From: Candidatus Pristimantibacillus lignocellulolyticus
GTDB lineage: Bacteria > Bacillota > Bacilli > Paenibacillales > Paenibacillaceae
Length of the DNA stretch: 64,000 bases
Direction of reading: 5' to 3'
Assembly (NCBI GenBank): GCA_023639215.1
Contig: CP097899.1
Span: forward strand, 4,212,001-4,276,000
Part shown: piece by piece, positions 1 to 8,194 of the stretch
Numbering within the stretch: position 1 is the first letter of the stretch
How the letters are laid out: the number at the start of each line of letters is the position of its first letter
Made by a program: the position numbers and the translations under genes
The notes under the pieces: model-generated
Databases searched by the model: none
Told to the model about the DNA's origin: nothing
What the model saw: only the letters and a program-made list of their open reading frames with translations

Positions 1-496
1 TTGGTTCGTCTAAAATTAGAAGTTGGGGATCTGTAATTAATACTGAAGCGATTGCTATGCTACGTTTTTGACCACCGCTCAATTGGAACGGTGCCAACTG
101 GAGAATTTCCTCCGACAAATCCATCTGCGAAAGAATAGAATCGATAGATTTCTTAATTTGCTGATCAGAATAACCTTTAATTTTCGGTGCAAAAGCAAGT
201 TCTTTGTATACCGTTGTTTCAAATAATTGATGCTCTGGATATTGAAAAACATAACCTATATCAGAATTGACTTTGATATGACCTTTCCGTTCTCTTAGAA
301 CTGGCTGCTTATCAATCAAATATTCTCCAGAAATATTGGGAATTAGACCTTTCAACAGTTGGACAAATGTAGATTTTCCTGCTCCAGTTTGACCAATAAT
401 TGAAATCCATTTACCGCTTTGGATCGTACAATTAATATTGTATAAAGCCATGCTTTCATTATAATTAACACTCACATCATTTAGTTGATATTCCAT
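1..496 (-). CDS. ECF transporter ATP-binding protein, EcfA2 type (partial)
   Basis: ATPase of an energy-coupling-factor vitamin importer, cut at its C-terminus by the window edge. The visible 165 residues hold a Walker A (GQTGAGKST, about residues 36-44), a Q-loop region (YVFQYPEHQ), the ABC signature LSGGQKRS and a Walker B ending in LLILDEP. Its ATG lies 16 nt inside the upstream ATPase gene, so the two are probably translationally coupled and form the usual EcfA1-EcfA2 pair. EcfT is expected just beyond the left edge. The link to bioY in the same operon suggests a dedicated biotin importer (BioMNY-like), but the ATPases could also serve other S-components. Confidence 0.9.
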   Translation of the reverse strand, partial: MEYQLNDVSVNYNESMALYNINCTIQSGKWISIIGQTGAGKSTFVQLLKGLIPNISGEYLIDKQPVLRERKGHIKVNSDIGYVFQYPEHQLFETTVYKELAFAPKIKGYSDQQIKKSIDSILSQMDLSEEILQLAPFQLSGGQKRSIAIASVLITDPQLLILDEP

Positions 497-1281
497 TGTA
501 AACGGATCAACTCCTTCCAATCTGCGTTAACAGGTGATTTGGAGTGAAGTGTATTGTATAGCCGTACTGCAAATGGCAGTTCTAACTGATATTTCGTGAC
601 ATCGACGGTTAAGAAGAACGTGGTTGGATCACCATCAAATTCAAGCCTACCTTGATGAATGAGTAAAATACGCTCGGCACATAATACTTCATCCATATGA
701 TGAGTGATAACAATAATCGTCATACCTTGGCGATGTAGTTCATTCATAATGGATAGTATCTGTTCTCTACCCTTTGGATCGAGCATTGAAGTAGCCTCAT
801 CAAAAATGATAGCTTTAGGGTGCATTGCCAAAATTGCTGCAATGGCCACTCGTTGTTTTTGACCACCTGAAAGCTGGTGAGGCATCATCTCGATATAATC
901 CTCCATCTGTACAGCTTGTAGTGCATCTTCCAACCTACTACGCATTTCCTCACTTGGTACACGAATATTCTCCAGGCCAAATATAATTTCATCCATCACA
1001 GTTGTGGTAATGAATTGATCTTCTGGATTTTGAAAAACAATGCCAATTTGTTGGTGAATCAGATTAAGATCTGTCTTTTTTGACGTGTCTAGACTGTTGT
1101 ATTTGACACTACCTTCCTTAGGAAGCAACAATCCATCCATTAGTTTTGCAATCGTTGATTTACCACAACCATTTGCTCCAACAATGGCCACATATTCTCC
1201 TTGTTCAATTGTAAAGTTCAAATTCTCTATGATGGGCTTTCCCTTTTTATAATAGAAATGAACATTTTCGAATGTAAGCAT
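481..1281 (-). CDS. ECF transporter ATP-binding protein, EcfA1 type
   Basis: First ATPase of the ECF pair, 266 aa, a normal family length. Walker A is GANGCGKST (about residues 36-44), the signature LSGGQKQRVAIA (about 137-148), Walker B IIFDEATSMLDP and the H-loop ITHHMDE. The DEATSMLD form is typical of EcfA1, against DEPT in EcfA2. Its start directly abuts the stop of the upstream SDR gene, and its end overlaps the second ATPase by 16 nt. It lies at the distal end of the BirA-controlled bioY operon, so it is probably induced when biotin is short. Confidence 0.92.
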   Translation of the reverse strand: MLTFENVHFYYKKGKPIIENLNFTIEQGEYVAIVGANGCGKSTIAKLMDGLLLPKEGSVKYNSLDTSKKTDLNLIHQQIGIVFQNPEDQFITTTVMDEIIFGLENIRVPSEEMRSRLEDALQAVQMEDYIEMMPHQLSGGQKQRVAIAAILAMHPKAIIFDEATSMLDPKGREQILSIMNELHRQGMTIIVITHHMDEVLCAERILLIHQGRLEFDGDPTTFFLTVDVTKYQLELPFAVRLYNTLHSKSPVNADWKELIRLQWNIN

Positions 1282-2103
1282 TTAATTATTTCCTTTCTGT
1301 CGTCGCCATGATTCAAAAAAGTCGTCTATACTGTTTTCAATTATGACAGGCTCAGGTTTCCTCCACTTGGTCACTTTCGTACCGTTGACACCAAATATTT
1401 CACCGGATAAATCGGGCTCAGGCTGGTCTAGTAATGTGACTACGAAACGAGCAACATCGTCTGATTCTCCTACTTTCCAAAATTCTGGGAAAGGGTCATT
1501 TCTAAGTTCACACTTTTCCTTCAAACGATCGATGACAGGTCTAGTCATATCCGTTAGTGCAGCTGGTGAAATACCATTAACTCTAATTCGGTTGCGCTTT
1601 AGTTCTGCTGCCAGCGTCCATACCATGCCAAGTATTGCTGCTTTTGCTGCACTATAGTTTACTTGTCCAACTGAACCACTTAATCCAGCTGTAGAGGTCA
1701 TCAAAAGAATATCGCCGCCATTCTGTTGCATATAGGGTAATACTCGTTGAATGCAATAAAAGGCGCCGTTCAAATGGACATCTAGCACAGATTGCCACTG
1801 TTCATCTGTCATATGCAGACATAGTTGGTCATGCAAATTACCAGCGTTATGGATCAATACATCTATCTGGCCAAACTTCTCCATAACGGTATTTATCATA
1901 GCCGTGACATTCACAGCATCTCCAACATTACAGCAGTATCCCAGTGCCTCACCATCACTTCGGTTAATCTGTTGTACAACCTCATCAATTAATAGTTGAT
2001 TAATACCGTTAATTATTACGATATAACCTGCCTGACTAAGAAGTAAGGCGATACTACGCCCAATCCCCCTCGTTGCTCCAGTAATGATGGCTACTTTCTT
2101 CAT
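1282..2103 (-). CDS. Short-chain dehydrogenase/reductase, 3-oxoacyl reductase-like
   Basis: A 273-aa SDR with the nucleotide-binding TGATRGIG motif (about residues 8-15), HNAGNL, the catalytic Ser in LMTSTAG and an intact YxxxK as YSAAK. It is somewhat longer than the usual 250 aa because of a C-terminal tail ending near DDFFESWRR. It overlaps the upstream MaoC gene by 4 nt (ATGA) and abuts the ECF ATPase gene. With a ligase, thiolase-like protein and hydratase in the same operon it probably handles the 3-oxoacyl/3-hydroxyacyl step. Substrate chain and carrier (CoA or ACP) cannot be read from sequence. Confidence 0.85.
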   Translation of the reverse strand: MKKVAIITGATRGIGRSIALLLSQAGYIVIINGINQLLIDEVVQQINRSDGEALGYCCNVGDAVNVTAMINTVMEKFGQIDVLIHNAGNLHDQLCLHMTDEQWQSVLDVHLNGAFYCIQRVLPYMQQNGGDILLMTSTAGLSGSVGQVNYSAAKAAILGMVWTLAAELKRNRIRVNGISPAALTDMTRPVIDRLKEKCELRNDPFPEFWKVGESDDVARFVVTLLDQPEPDLSGEIFGVNGTKVTKWRKPEPVIIENSIDDFFESWRRQKGNN

Positions 2104-2462
2104 AATGACCTCTCTTTCACTGAGAAAGCACCAGATGCAATGACTTCACCAGATTCAACACTTACGCTCACAATTATCTCTTCATTGTGTTCTATATATT
2201 CAAAAATCGCCACAGTATCAACTAATAGTGGCTTTTGAAATGTCATGTTATAGTTCATAATCCATTTAGTTGGGTGTTGCATTAAGTATATGGATTGCGC
2301 TAGACCCATTACATACATACCATGCGCGATGGGGCGCTTATAGCCTATCTTTGTAGCAACTTCAGCATTAACGTGTATGGAAGCATGATCTTTTGATACA
2401 GCTGCATATTGCTTGATTATATGACTTGTTATTAATCTCTTAATTTTAATCTTGATCACCAA
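2100..2462 (-). CDS. MaoC-like (R)-hydratase, catalytic hotdog subunit
   Basis: A 120-aa single-hotdog protein with the MaoC/R-hydratase motif: Asp and His in SKDHASIHVN followed by GYKRPIAHGM. This is the active half of a two-gene hydratase. The upstream partner is the hotdog without that motif. It overlaps that partner by 17 nt and the downstream SDR by 4 nt. It should hydrate or dehydrate a trans-2-enoyl / 3-hydroxyacyl thioester in the operon's CoA cycle. Family assignment is secure; substrate is inferred. Confidence 0.82.
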   Translation of the reverse strand: MVIKIKIKRLITSHIIKQYAAVSKDHASIHVNAEVATKIGYKRPIAHGMYVMGLAQSIYLMQHPTKWIMNYNMTFQKPLLVDTVAIFEYIEHNEEIIVSVSVESGEVIASGAFSVKERSL

Positions 2463-2832
2463 CCCGAATCAATACTGTTTCTGTTGTTACGATCAGTTTG
2501 CCATCACATCTACATGTAAGTTTGTAATAATAAAGTGTTAGTAGACCAGTTTTACTTGTCTTCTTCTCTATATTCGTTAGCTGTAATTCACAATCTAATA
2601 ACATTCCTGCAATAATTGGAGCTTCATACGAGAAATGTTGAGCACCATGAATCAACGGTACACTATTGTTCATTTCCTGCCAAGGTATATTGAATTCTTG
2701 CCAAAAAATAATTGGCATCGTTGCGGGTGCAATAAGCTTATCATTAATAGTTTGCAGTGGTGCGTCAATACTTTGAGCATAGCGGGAAATCCATTCTTCT
2801 GTTACATGTAAACGGTGTTGGATACTATTCAA
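2446..2832 (-). CDS. MaoC dehydratase N-terminal-type hotdog subunit
   Basis: A 128-aa hotdog protein resembling the N-terminal (FAS1-DH/MaoC_dehydrat_N) half of two-domain MaoC dehydratases: a helix near WISRYAQSIDAP, then PLIHGAQHFSYEAPIIAGMLLDCELQLTNIEKK. It lacks the D...H catalytic motif and is expected to pair with the downstream MaoC subunit. It overlaps the thiolase-like gene upstream by 4 nt and the partner downstream by 17 nt, which fits subunits of one enzyme. Confidence 0.75.
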   Translation of the reverse strand: MNSIQHRLHVTEEWISRYAQSIDAPLQTINDKLIAPATMPIIFWQEFNIPWQEMNNSVPLIHGAQHFSYEAPIIAGMLLDCELQLTNIEKKTSKTGLLTLYYYKLTCRCDGKLIVTTETVLIRVGDQD

Positions 2833-3980
2833 TTGACTACCTCCACAATTGTTGCTAGGCCGATCCCACCACCAATACCGAGAGTCGCAAGTCCCCTATT
2901 GTAAGGTTTATTAAGCATTTCTGAACATAGTCGTGTTATCAAAATAGCACCCGATGCACCGTATGGATGACCTATCGCTAAAGCGCCACCTCCAAGGTTG
3001 ACTTTATGCTGTGGGATTCGAAGTTCCTGCAAAGAGGCGATTACTTGCGAAGCGAATGCCTCATTGAACTCTACAATATCCAAATCGTCTACCGTCAAAT
3101 TCTGACGGCTTAGCACTTTTTGCACAGCGGGAACAGGTCCCATACCCAAAAAATTAGGATCGATCCCAGCAGCTTGACCATCCACTACACGCAATATCGG
3201 CTTAAGTCCGAGCTCTCGACATTTTTCAAGTGACATGATGAGAACTAGTGCAGCCCCATCATTAAGTGGACAAGCGTTGCCGGCGGTTACAGTACCATGT
3301 TCAAGAAAGATTGGTTTCAGCTGTTGTAACTTCTGCAGACTTGTATTAGCTCTTGGACATTCATCGACAGTTAACCAATTACCTTGTACATGTAGAGGAA
3401 CGATCTCTTGCTGAAATCGACCAGATTGCTCATAGTGAATCGCTTTCTGATGACTTTTCAAGGCATATAGATCTTGTTGTTCTCTAGTAATCTCGTAATA
3501 TTGGGCGACATTCTCTGCAGCGATGCCCATATCAGGGTCACCATAGGAGCTAGGGGTGAAAGGTGCTCGTGTGTATATCTGAGGTACTCCCATAAGCGAG
3601 GATGGCTTGGCCATTTTCCATGGCGCTCGGCTAGTGCTTTCAACTCCACCTGCCAAATATACTTCGCCTGCTCCACTCTGAATGAAGCGTGCCGCTATAT
3701 TGATTGCCTCCAACCCAGAACCACACTGCCGATCAACGGTTACACCTGGTATTGTGACTGGTAGTCCTGCTTCTAGTGCAGCAACTCGTGCTATATTTCC
3801 ACCTGGACCAACGACATTACCAACAATGACATCATCGATGATGTCAGGTGAGATATTATTTTCTTCTACTAAATGGCGAATAAGTGGTGACAACAGTGCC
3901 TCTGGCTCAACAGTGCTTAGTATCCCACCAATTTTACCAATAGGCGTACGCTTTGCCATTACAATTACAGCTTCTGTCAT
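2829..3980 (-). CDS. Thiolase-family protein (YhfS-like) lacking the second catalytic Cys
   Basis: A 383-aa protein of normal thiolase length. The nucleophile Cys is present in DRQCGSGLEA (about residue 86), and NEAFA and the GHPYGASGA His are intact. The C-terminal loop reads ATLGIGGGIG, where canonical degradative or biosynthetic thiolases have Cys-(Ile/Val)-Gly-Gly-Gly, so the Cys that acts as acid/base is replaced by Gly. Four nt separate it from the ligase upstream, and it overlaps the hotdog gene downstream. It is the counterpart of B. subtilis yhfS, a biotin-regulon gene of uncertain function. It may cleave, condense or only hydrolyse acyl-CoA. Confidence 0.85.
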   Translation of the reverse strand: MTEAVIVMAKRTPIGKIGGILSTVEPEALLSPLIRHLVEENNISPDIIDDVIVGNVVGPGGNIARVAALEAGLPVTIPGVTVDRQCGSGLEAINIAARFIQSGAGEVYLAGGVESTSRAPWKMAKPSSLMGVPQIYTRAPFTPSSYGDPDMGIAAENVAQYYEITREQQDLYALKSHQKAIHYEQSGRFQQEIVPLHVQGNWLTVDECPRANTSLQKLQQLKPIFLEHGTVTAGNACPLNDGAALVLIMSLEKCRELGLKPILRVVDGQAAGIDPNFLGMGPVPAVQKVLSRQNLTVDDLDIVEFNEAFASQVIASLQELRIPQHKVNLGGGALAIGHPYGASGAILITRLCSEMLNKPYNRGLATLGIGGGIGLATIVEVVN

Positions 3981-3984
3981 ATAT

Positions 3985-5478
3985 TCACTCTTTCTTCTGG
4001 TTTTTCATTCTCTTCGTAAATTCTTTCATTGCTTGACGGGCAATTTTACCACTACTCGTATAAATGAACTGATCTATAGTTACAATTTCTTTGGGCGCTT
4101 TATAGCTTGCTAAATGCTGCCGACAAAAACTTTTGATTTTATCCAGAGATAAACGCTCATTTCCATTCCACTTTACAAGTGCTATCAACTGTTCGCCCCA
4201 GTATTCATCGTCATCGCCAAGTACCATTACTTCTTGAATTTCTGGGATTTGTAGAAGGACTGACTCTATTTCCTCTGGATATATATTCAGTCCACCAGAA
4301 ACGATCTTGTTTTGCGATCGACCAGCCATATATAAGTACCCATCTTCATCCATATACATGTAATCTCCAATGATGAGCCAATCATCTCGAAATGTAGCTG
4401 TTGTCGCTTCGGGTAATTGATAATAGCCAGAAAAGATCATGTTACTACGGATGTATAGTTGTCCGATGGTCCCAGGAGATACCTCATCAAAATGTTCGTC
4501 ACGAATAGATATTTGTACCCCTGAAAATGGCTTGCCTACAGAATTAGATTTATTATCAGTATGAATATCTATATAGCTGATGTAGCTGGCTTCAGAAGAA
4601 CCATAAAATTCGAATAGCTTTGCCCCACTGAACAATTCACTACATCTTTGTTTTGATGCAATGGTCCATTTACCACCTGAGCTTACTAACGCTTGAATAT
4701 GAATCTCATCTTGTAAACCCTGTTGCATCAAGGATTCAACCATTGTCGGAACAACAAACAAAATTATATTGGGAATCTCTTTACACAACTGTAAAATACA
4801 TTCCGCTTTAAATTCTTTTACGATATGAAAAGTTGAACCGCTGTATAGACTTTGCATTAAAGCGAATAGAGACAAGGAATGAACAAATGGACCTGGTGCT
4901 AACATATGCTCCAAGTTGGTAAATTGAAAAGTTTCACTCGTCGCCTTAAAGCTATTGATCCATGACGAGTGCGTACGCATATACCCTTTTGGCAAACCTG
5001 TTGTGCCTGAAGTAAATCCAATGAATAATAATTCATTGGATTCATCCATTTCTACTTCTGACGTTAGCGTATGTAACCATTGCTCATAGGAACCTATGTC
5101 CTCAGCTGAAAATGTGAGAAGTTGTATGCTACTTCCCTGTAAGACTAACTTGTTTGCAAATACAGTCTCTGTAAATATCATTCTCGGTTTACATTGTTGC
5201 AAGATGATGTTTATTTCTTTTATGCTCCATTTGGGATCCATTGGGATAGGGACACAACCTGCATAAATGGCACCTAGAAAAACCTCTACAAATTCCATAC
5301 GATTCGAAGAAAGAATGGCAACATTGTCGTGAGTAAGTCCTTCTTGTCTTAATCCTTGAGCTATTTTCTTGATTTTCTGTACCAACTCAGAATAAGTTTG
5401 ATATATGAGACCATCGGATAATGCGATTTTATTTGGTTGCTCGGCTGCATACTGTAGTAAAGGTTCTACCAAATTCAT
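3985..5478 (-). CDS. Acyl-CoA synthetase / AMP-dependent ligase (YhfT-like)
   Basis: A 497-aa ANL-superfamily enzyme. Visible motifs are the P-loop GFTSGTTGLPKG (about residues 151-162), YGSSEASY, the GDYMYMDEDGYLYMAGRSQNKI hinge, seen as GDYMYMDEDGYL then AGRSQNKI, and the C-terminal catalytic Lys in SSGKIAR. It probably adenylates a carboxylic acid and forms its CoA thioester, feeding the thiolase, hydratase and reductase encoded downstream. It lies 33 nt after bioY, matching yhfU-yhfT order in B. subtilis. A pimelate-like or fatty-acid substrate is an inference from the biotin context. Confidence 0.87.
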   Translation of the reverse strand: MNLVEPLLQYAAEQPNKIALSDGLIYQTYSELVQKIKKIAQGLRQEGLTHDNVAILSSNRMEFVEVFLGAIYAGCVPIPMDPKWSIKEINIILQQCKPRMIFTETVFANKLVLQGSSIQLLTFSAEDIGSYEQWLHTLTSEVEMDESNELLFIGFTSGTTGLPKGYMRTHSSWINSFKATSETFQFTNLEHMLAPGPFVHSLSLFALMQSLYSGSTFHIVKEFKAECILQLCKEIPNIILFVVPTMVESLMQQGLQDEIHIQALVSSGGKWTIASKQRCSELFSGAKLFEFYGSSEASYISYIDIHTDNKSNSVGKPFSGVQISIRDEHFDEVSPGTIGQLYIRSNMIFSGYYQLPEATTATFRDDWLIIGDYMYMDEDGYLYMAGRSQNKIVSGGLNIYPEEIESVLLQIPEIQEVMVLGDDDEYWGEQLIALVKWNGNERLSLDKIKSFCRQHLASYKAPKEIVTIDQFIYTSSGKIARQAMKEFTKRMKNQKKE

Positions 5479-5511
5479 CGATCATTACCCCCATTCAATA
5501 TTTACTACTTA

Positions 5512-6063
5512 CTAGTTATTCATTTTATCTTCGATCGGGCTTAAAGCTTTTAATTGAACAACAATAATAGCCGCAATAATTGCTTTAATAATATCCCCTG
5601 GTAAAAATGCAGTAGCTCCTATTAGTCCAGCCCAAATTGATGTATTCGTAATAAGTGCCATAACTGGTGCTCCAATCATACTAATCAGTAAAACACCAAA
5701 TACAACATTAATGATGATAAGTTTCCATGTTTTTAATGTTGACCATACTTTTTCTGTCAAAAAGCCAATGCAAAATGCAGCAACTGGCCAGCTTAGAAGG
5801 TAACCAGCAGTCGGCCCTACTAATACCGACAGGCCTCCACGACCTCCAGATAATAAAGGTAAACCTAAAGCTACTAATACTATAAATAAAATCATACTAA
5901 TTGTACCTGTCTTCTTACCAAGAAAGCTTGCTCCTAACATAACACCAAGCGTTTGTAAGGTGATTGGTACTGGAATAAATCCTAGTGGAATGGGTGGAAT
6001 CATCCCTAATACTGCAATTAATGCAGTGAATAATGCTGCTAAAACCATTTCTTTTGTTTTCAA
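5512..6063 (-). CDS. bioY: Biotin transporter S-component BioY
   Basis: A 183-aa membrane protein with about six helices and BioY signatures: PITLQTLGVMLGASFLG (about residues 32-48) and GGRGGLSVLVGPTAGYLLSWP. It is the substrate-binding S-component that works with the ECF module, here with two ECF ATPases in the same operon. The start is TTG at 6063, preceded at good spacing by GGAGGT. It is the first gene of the operon and is controlled by the BirA operator and sigma-A promoter just upstream. Confidence 0.95.
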   Translation of the reverse strand: MKTKEMVLAALFTALIAVLGMIPPIPLGFIPVPITLQTLGVMLGASFLGKKTGTISMILFIVLVALGLPLLSGGRGGLSVLVGPTAGYLLSWPVAAFCIGFLTEKVWSTLKTWKLIIINVVFGVLLISMIGAPVMALITNTSIWAGLIGATAFLPGDIIKAIIAAIIVVQLKALSPIEDKMNN

Positions 6064-6128
6064 TTTGTTACCTCCGTCATTATATAAAAATTACTCCCTA
6101 CATGAGTCGACTTCTATGTATTAACTAA

Positions 6129-6157
6129 ATGATAGCTTGAATTTCGAATATTGTAAA
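6129..6157 (-). promoter_or_regulatory. Sigma-A promoter of the bioY operon
   Basis: On the minus strand TTTACA (plus 6152-6157) is followed after exactly 17 nt by TATCAT (plus 6129-6134), about 65 nt upstream of the bioY TTG. The -35 element lies inside the left half of the BirA operator, so BirA binding would block polymerase directly. Confidence 0.8.
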
Positions 6158-6186
6158 CCTAAATAATAGTTTTGTTGGTTAACAAT
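6150..6186. promoter_or_regulatory. BirA (biotin repressor) operator
   Basis: Inverted half-sites ATTGTAAACC (6150-6159) and GGTTAACAAT (6177-6186) are separated by 17 nt. The reverse complement of the right half is ATTGTTAACC, so the arms differ at one position. This matches the known Gram-positive BirA operator and overlaps the -35 of the bioY promoter. Confidence 0.9.
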
Positions 6187-6222
6187 AGGTGTGGCTTATT
6201 GAAGTTAGCATTATTTAGACAC

Positions 6223-6257
6223 AAAAAAGGAGCAGTTGCTAAAGCAAACTGTTCCTC
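6223..6257 (-). terminator. Rho-independent terminator after the Rrf2 gene
   Basis: On the minus strand GGAACAGTTTGC, a short loop, GCAACTGCTCC and then six T residues. The stem has a single bulge. It separates the rrf2 transcript from the bioY promoter. Confidence 0.8.
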
Positions 6258-6283
6258 TTAGTCAATGATTGGTTCTCGTTAAT

Positions 6284-6691
6284 TTAATCAAGTGCTTTTA
6301 TTTTCATTGGGTTCAAATCAATTAATTTTGTGTTTTTGAGATGCAGCTCCATTTTCATCTCTGCTTCCTTCATGACAGCTTGAATCGAGCAGTTCTCACC
6401 ATGAACAAAGTTGCATTCAAATAAAGATGTTGAACCTTCTATGGCTTGAATAATATCCAAAAACGTAATTTCGTCTTTTTTACGTGATAAACGATATCCT
6501 CCATTAGCTCCGGATATCGATTCGATTAACCCCGCTTTGACAAGCCTTGTTAATATTTTAGACAAATATGTTGGTGATACACCTTGAGTTTCTGCTAGTT
6601 GTTGTACGCCTACAGGCTTGACTGGAGAAGCTTCAACGAGCATAAACATTGTGTGTAGTGCATAATTTGTTGCTTTAGTAAATTTCATCAT
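6284..6691 (-). CDS. Rrf2-family transcriptional regulator
   Basis: A 135-aa winged-helix regulator with the usual Rrf2 layout: N-terminal MKFTKATNYALHTMFML, the recognition region VQQLAETQGVSPTYLSKIL and the wing SGANGGYRLSR. Only two cysteines (FECNF and ENCSI) lie in the cluster region, against three in NsrR/IscR, so a [2Fe-2S] cluster is uncertain. Two ATG codons are adjacent; the second (6688) fits GAGGTGG slightly better. It has its own strong promoter and terminator, so it is a single-gene unit. Target genes cannot be told. Confidence 0.88.
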   Translation of the reverse strand: MMKFTKATNYALHTMFMLVEASPVKPVGVQQLAETQGVSPTYLSKILTRLVKAGLIESISGANGGYRLSRKKDEITFLDIIQAIEGSTSLFECNFVHGENCSIQAVMKEAEMKMELHLKNTKLIDLNPMKIKALD

Positions 6692-6720
6692 TCCACCTCG
6701 ATCAAAGACTTATTGTGTCC

Positions 6721-6749
6721 ATAATATCTATAGAGGAGATGGTTGTCAA
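6721..6749 (-). promoter_or_regulatory. Strong sigma-A promoter of the Rrf2 gene
   Basis: Minus-strand TTGACA (plus 6744-6749), 17-nt spacer, TATTAT (plus 6721-6726), about 30 nt before the start codon. One mismatch to consensus overall. Confidence 0.85.
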
Positions 6750-6821
6750 GAGAGCAGTTAATTAGTCATGTAGTAACTTTCCTGCTTCAACATTGTAACT
6801 TTATAGTTGCATCAACGAAAA

Positions 6822-7949
6822 TCAGCTAATTTCCATTGCGTTTTGGATATTATAATCGTTGATATCTATATCTAAAGGCAAATCAAGTGCCAGCTTTGCT
6901 AATTGATTACCTATATATGGTCCCATGGTTAGTCCAGAGGAACCTAATCCATTAGCCGCCATAACACCGTCCCAGCCAGGAATTGCACCAATGACAGGTA
7001 GAAATCCTGGGGTGAATGGGCGAAACCCTACTCTTATCTCATCAAATGTGCTTTCTGCTAATTCAGGTGCAAGTTCAAGCCCTTTGTTTAGTATTTCTTG
7101 CATTCCGATTGGGGTTACTCTAGTATCGTATCCTTCGATATCATTTTCATGAGTAGCTCCTATAACAATTTTCTGCTCTTCAAAAGACAGCAGGTATTGA
7201 TCAGTTGGTGGTATAACTACTGGCCAAATGCCAGTGTCTTGACTATGTTCAGCCTGTAAATGCATGATCTGAGCTTTTTGAAAACTTACTTTAAAATTGA
7301 TGCCTAAGGGCTGTAACAAAGGGTTGGCCCATGCCCCTGCGCAAACGATAACTTGATCAGACAAGAAGCTATTTTCACCTACAGATGCACCTATGACTCG
7401 GTCAGCTACATATAGGAGTGTTGCATCCCCGTTTATAAGTAAGGCACCATTTCTCTCTGCTGATCTGATTAGTGCATCTCGTAGTGCTCGACCATCTACT
7501 CGAGCAGCACCGCTAATATGTAAGGAATGATAGCCGTCTCCTAATAATGGAAATTTCTCTTTAGTTTCTTTATCGTTAAGAGGAGTTATTGTACCGATTT
7601 CTGGTGCATCCTCTTTACGTAAATGTGCTCTCTCTTCTATCTTTTTAAGTTTTTCCAAATCGTTATGAATAACTAAAGCTCCAACTTGTGCATAGCCTGT
7701 TTCTGTTTCCCCATCGCTTTCAAGCTCAGCTATCAATTCCGGATAGAAACGAGCACCTGCTTTGGCAAGCCGATACCAAGCTTGATTACGTCTTTGGGAA
7801 AGCCATGGACAAATAATACCAGCAGCGGCATCTGTCGCCTGACCTCTATCTTGGCGATCTATTATAATGACTTCTGCACCCAGTTTAGTTAATTGATACG
7901 CTGTAGATGCGCCTACAATTCCTGATCCAATTACGATAACTTTCTTCAT
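6822..7949 (-). CDS. FAD-dependent oxidoreductase, DadA/glycine-oxidase-like
   Basis: A 375-aa DAO-family flavoenzyme. It starts with the Rossmann FAD motif VIVIGSGIVGASTAYQL, followed by the acidic strand end IIIDRQDRGQATDAAAG, and ends with a typical RVGFRPFTPGFLPVIGAIPG and NGLGSSGLT region. It probably oxidises an amine or D-amino acid. The start at 7949 is chosen because GGATGG sits at correct distance, while the upstream ATG at 7982 has no ribosome-binding site. It stands alone between the Rrf2 gene and an SDR gene. Substrate unknown. Confidence 0.85.
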   Translation of the reverse strand: MKKVIVIGSGIVGASTAYQLTKLGAEVIIIDRQDRGQATDAAAGIICPWLSQRRNQAWYRLAKAGARFYPELIAELESDGETETGYAQVGALVIHNDLEKLKKIEERAHLRKEDAPEIGTITPLNDKETKEKFPLLGDGYHSLHISGAARVDGRALRDALIRSAERNGALLINGDATLLYVADRVIGASVGENSFLSDQVIVCAGAWANPLLQPLGINFKVSFQKAQIMHLQAEHSQDTGIWPVVIPPTDQYLLSFEEQKIVIGATHENDIEGYDTRVTPIGMQEILNKGLELAPELAESTFDEIRVGFRPFTPGFLPVIGAIPGWDGVMAANGLGSSGLTMGPYIGNQLAKLALDLPLDIDINDYNIQNAMEIS

Positions 7950-8060
7950 ATTTCCATCCTTTTTCTTCATCACAGTATCCATTTATAAATACTTTATGAC
8001 ATTAATTAATTTATAAGCTTTAGCCACTTTATAGCAACGCGATTGTCACTTCAAACGGCA

Positions 8061-8104
8061 TTAGAGTAGTTGAATCTATTATACAATAGATTCAACTACT
8101 CTAA
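8061..8104. repeat. Perfect 20-bp inverted repeat with 4-nt loop
   Basis: Arms 8061-8080 and 8085-8104 are exact reverse complements around the loop ATAC. Neither strand has a T-run after the stem, so it is not a classic intrinsic terminator. It lies between the SDR gene (stop at 8195) and the DadA-like gene. It could be a bidirectional terminator, an RNA 3'-end stabiliser or a protein site. Confidence 0.7.
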
Positions 8105-8194
8105 ATGTCTAGGTTCTTCTTTTGTAGCGACTAATATTATATGCGAAGCACCGTATAATTCAATTTATTTACACAATGAGGTGTATAATTCGAG

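Noticed and set aside
1343..1657. Plus-strand open frame opposite the SDR gene
   Set aside because: Lies wholly antisense to a clear SDR with intact motifs; no ribosome-binding site.
3682..4113. Plus-strand frame of 143 codons opposite thiolase and ligase
   Set aside because: Antisense shadow of two well-supported genes in the operon.
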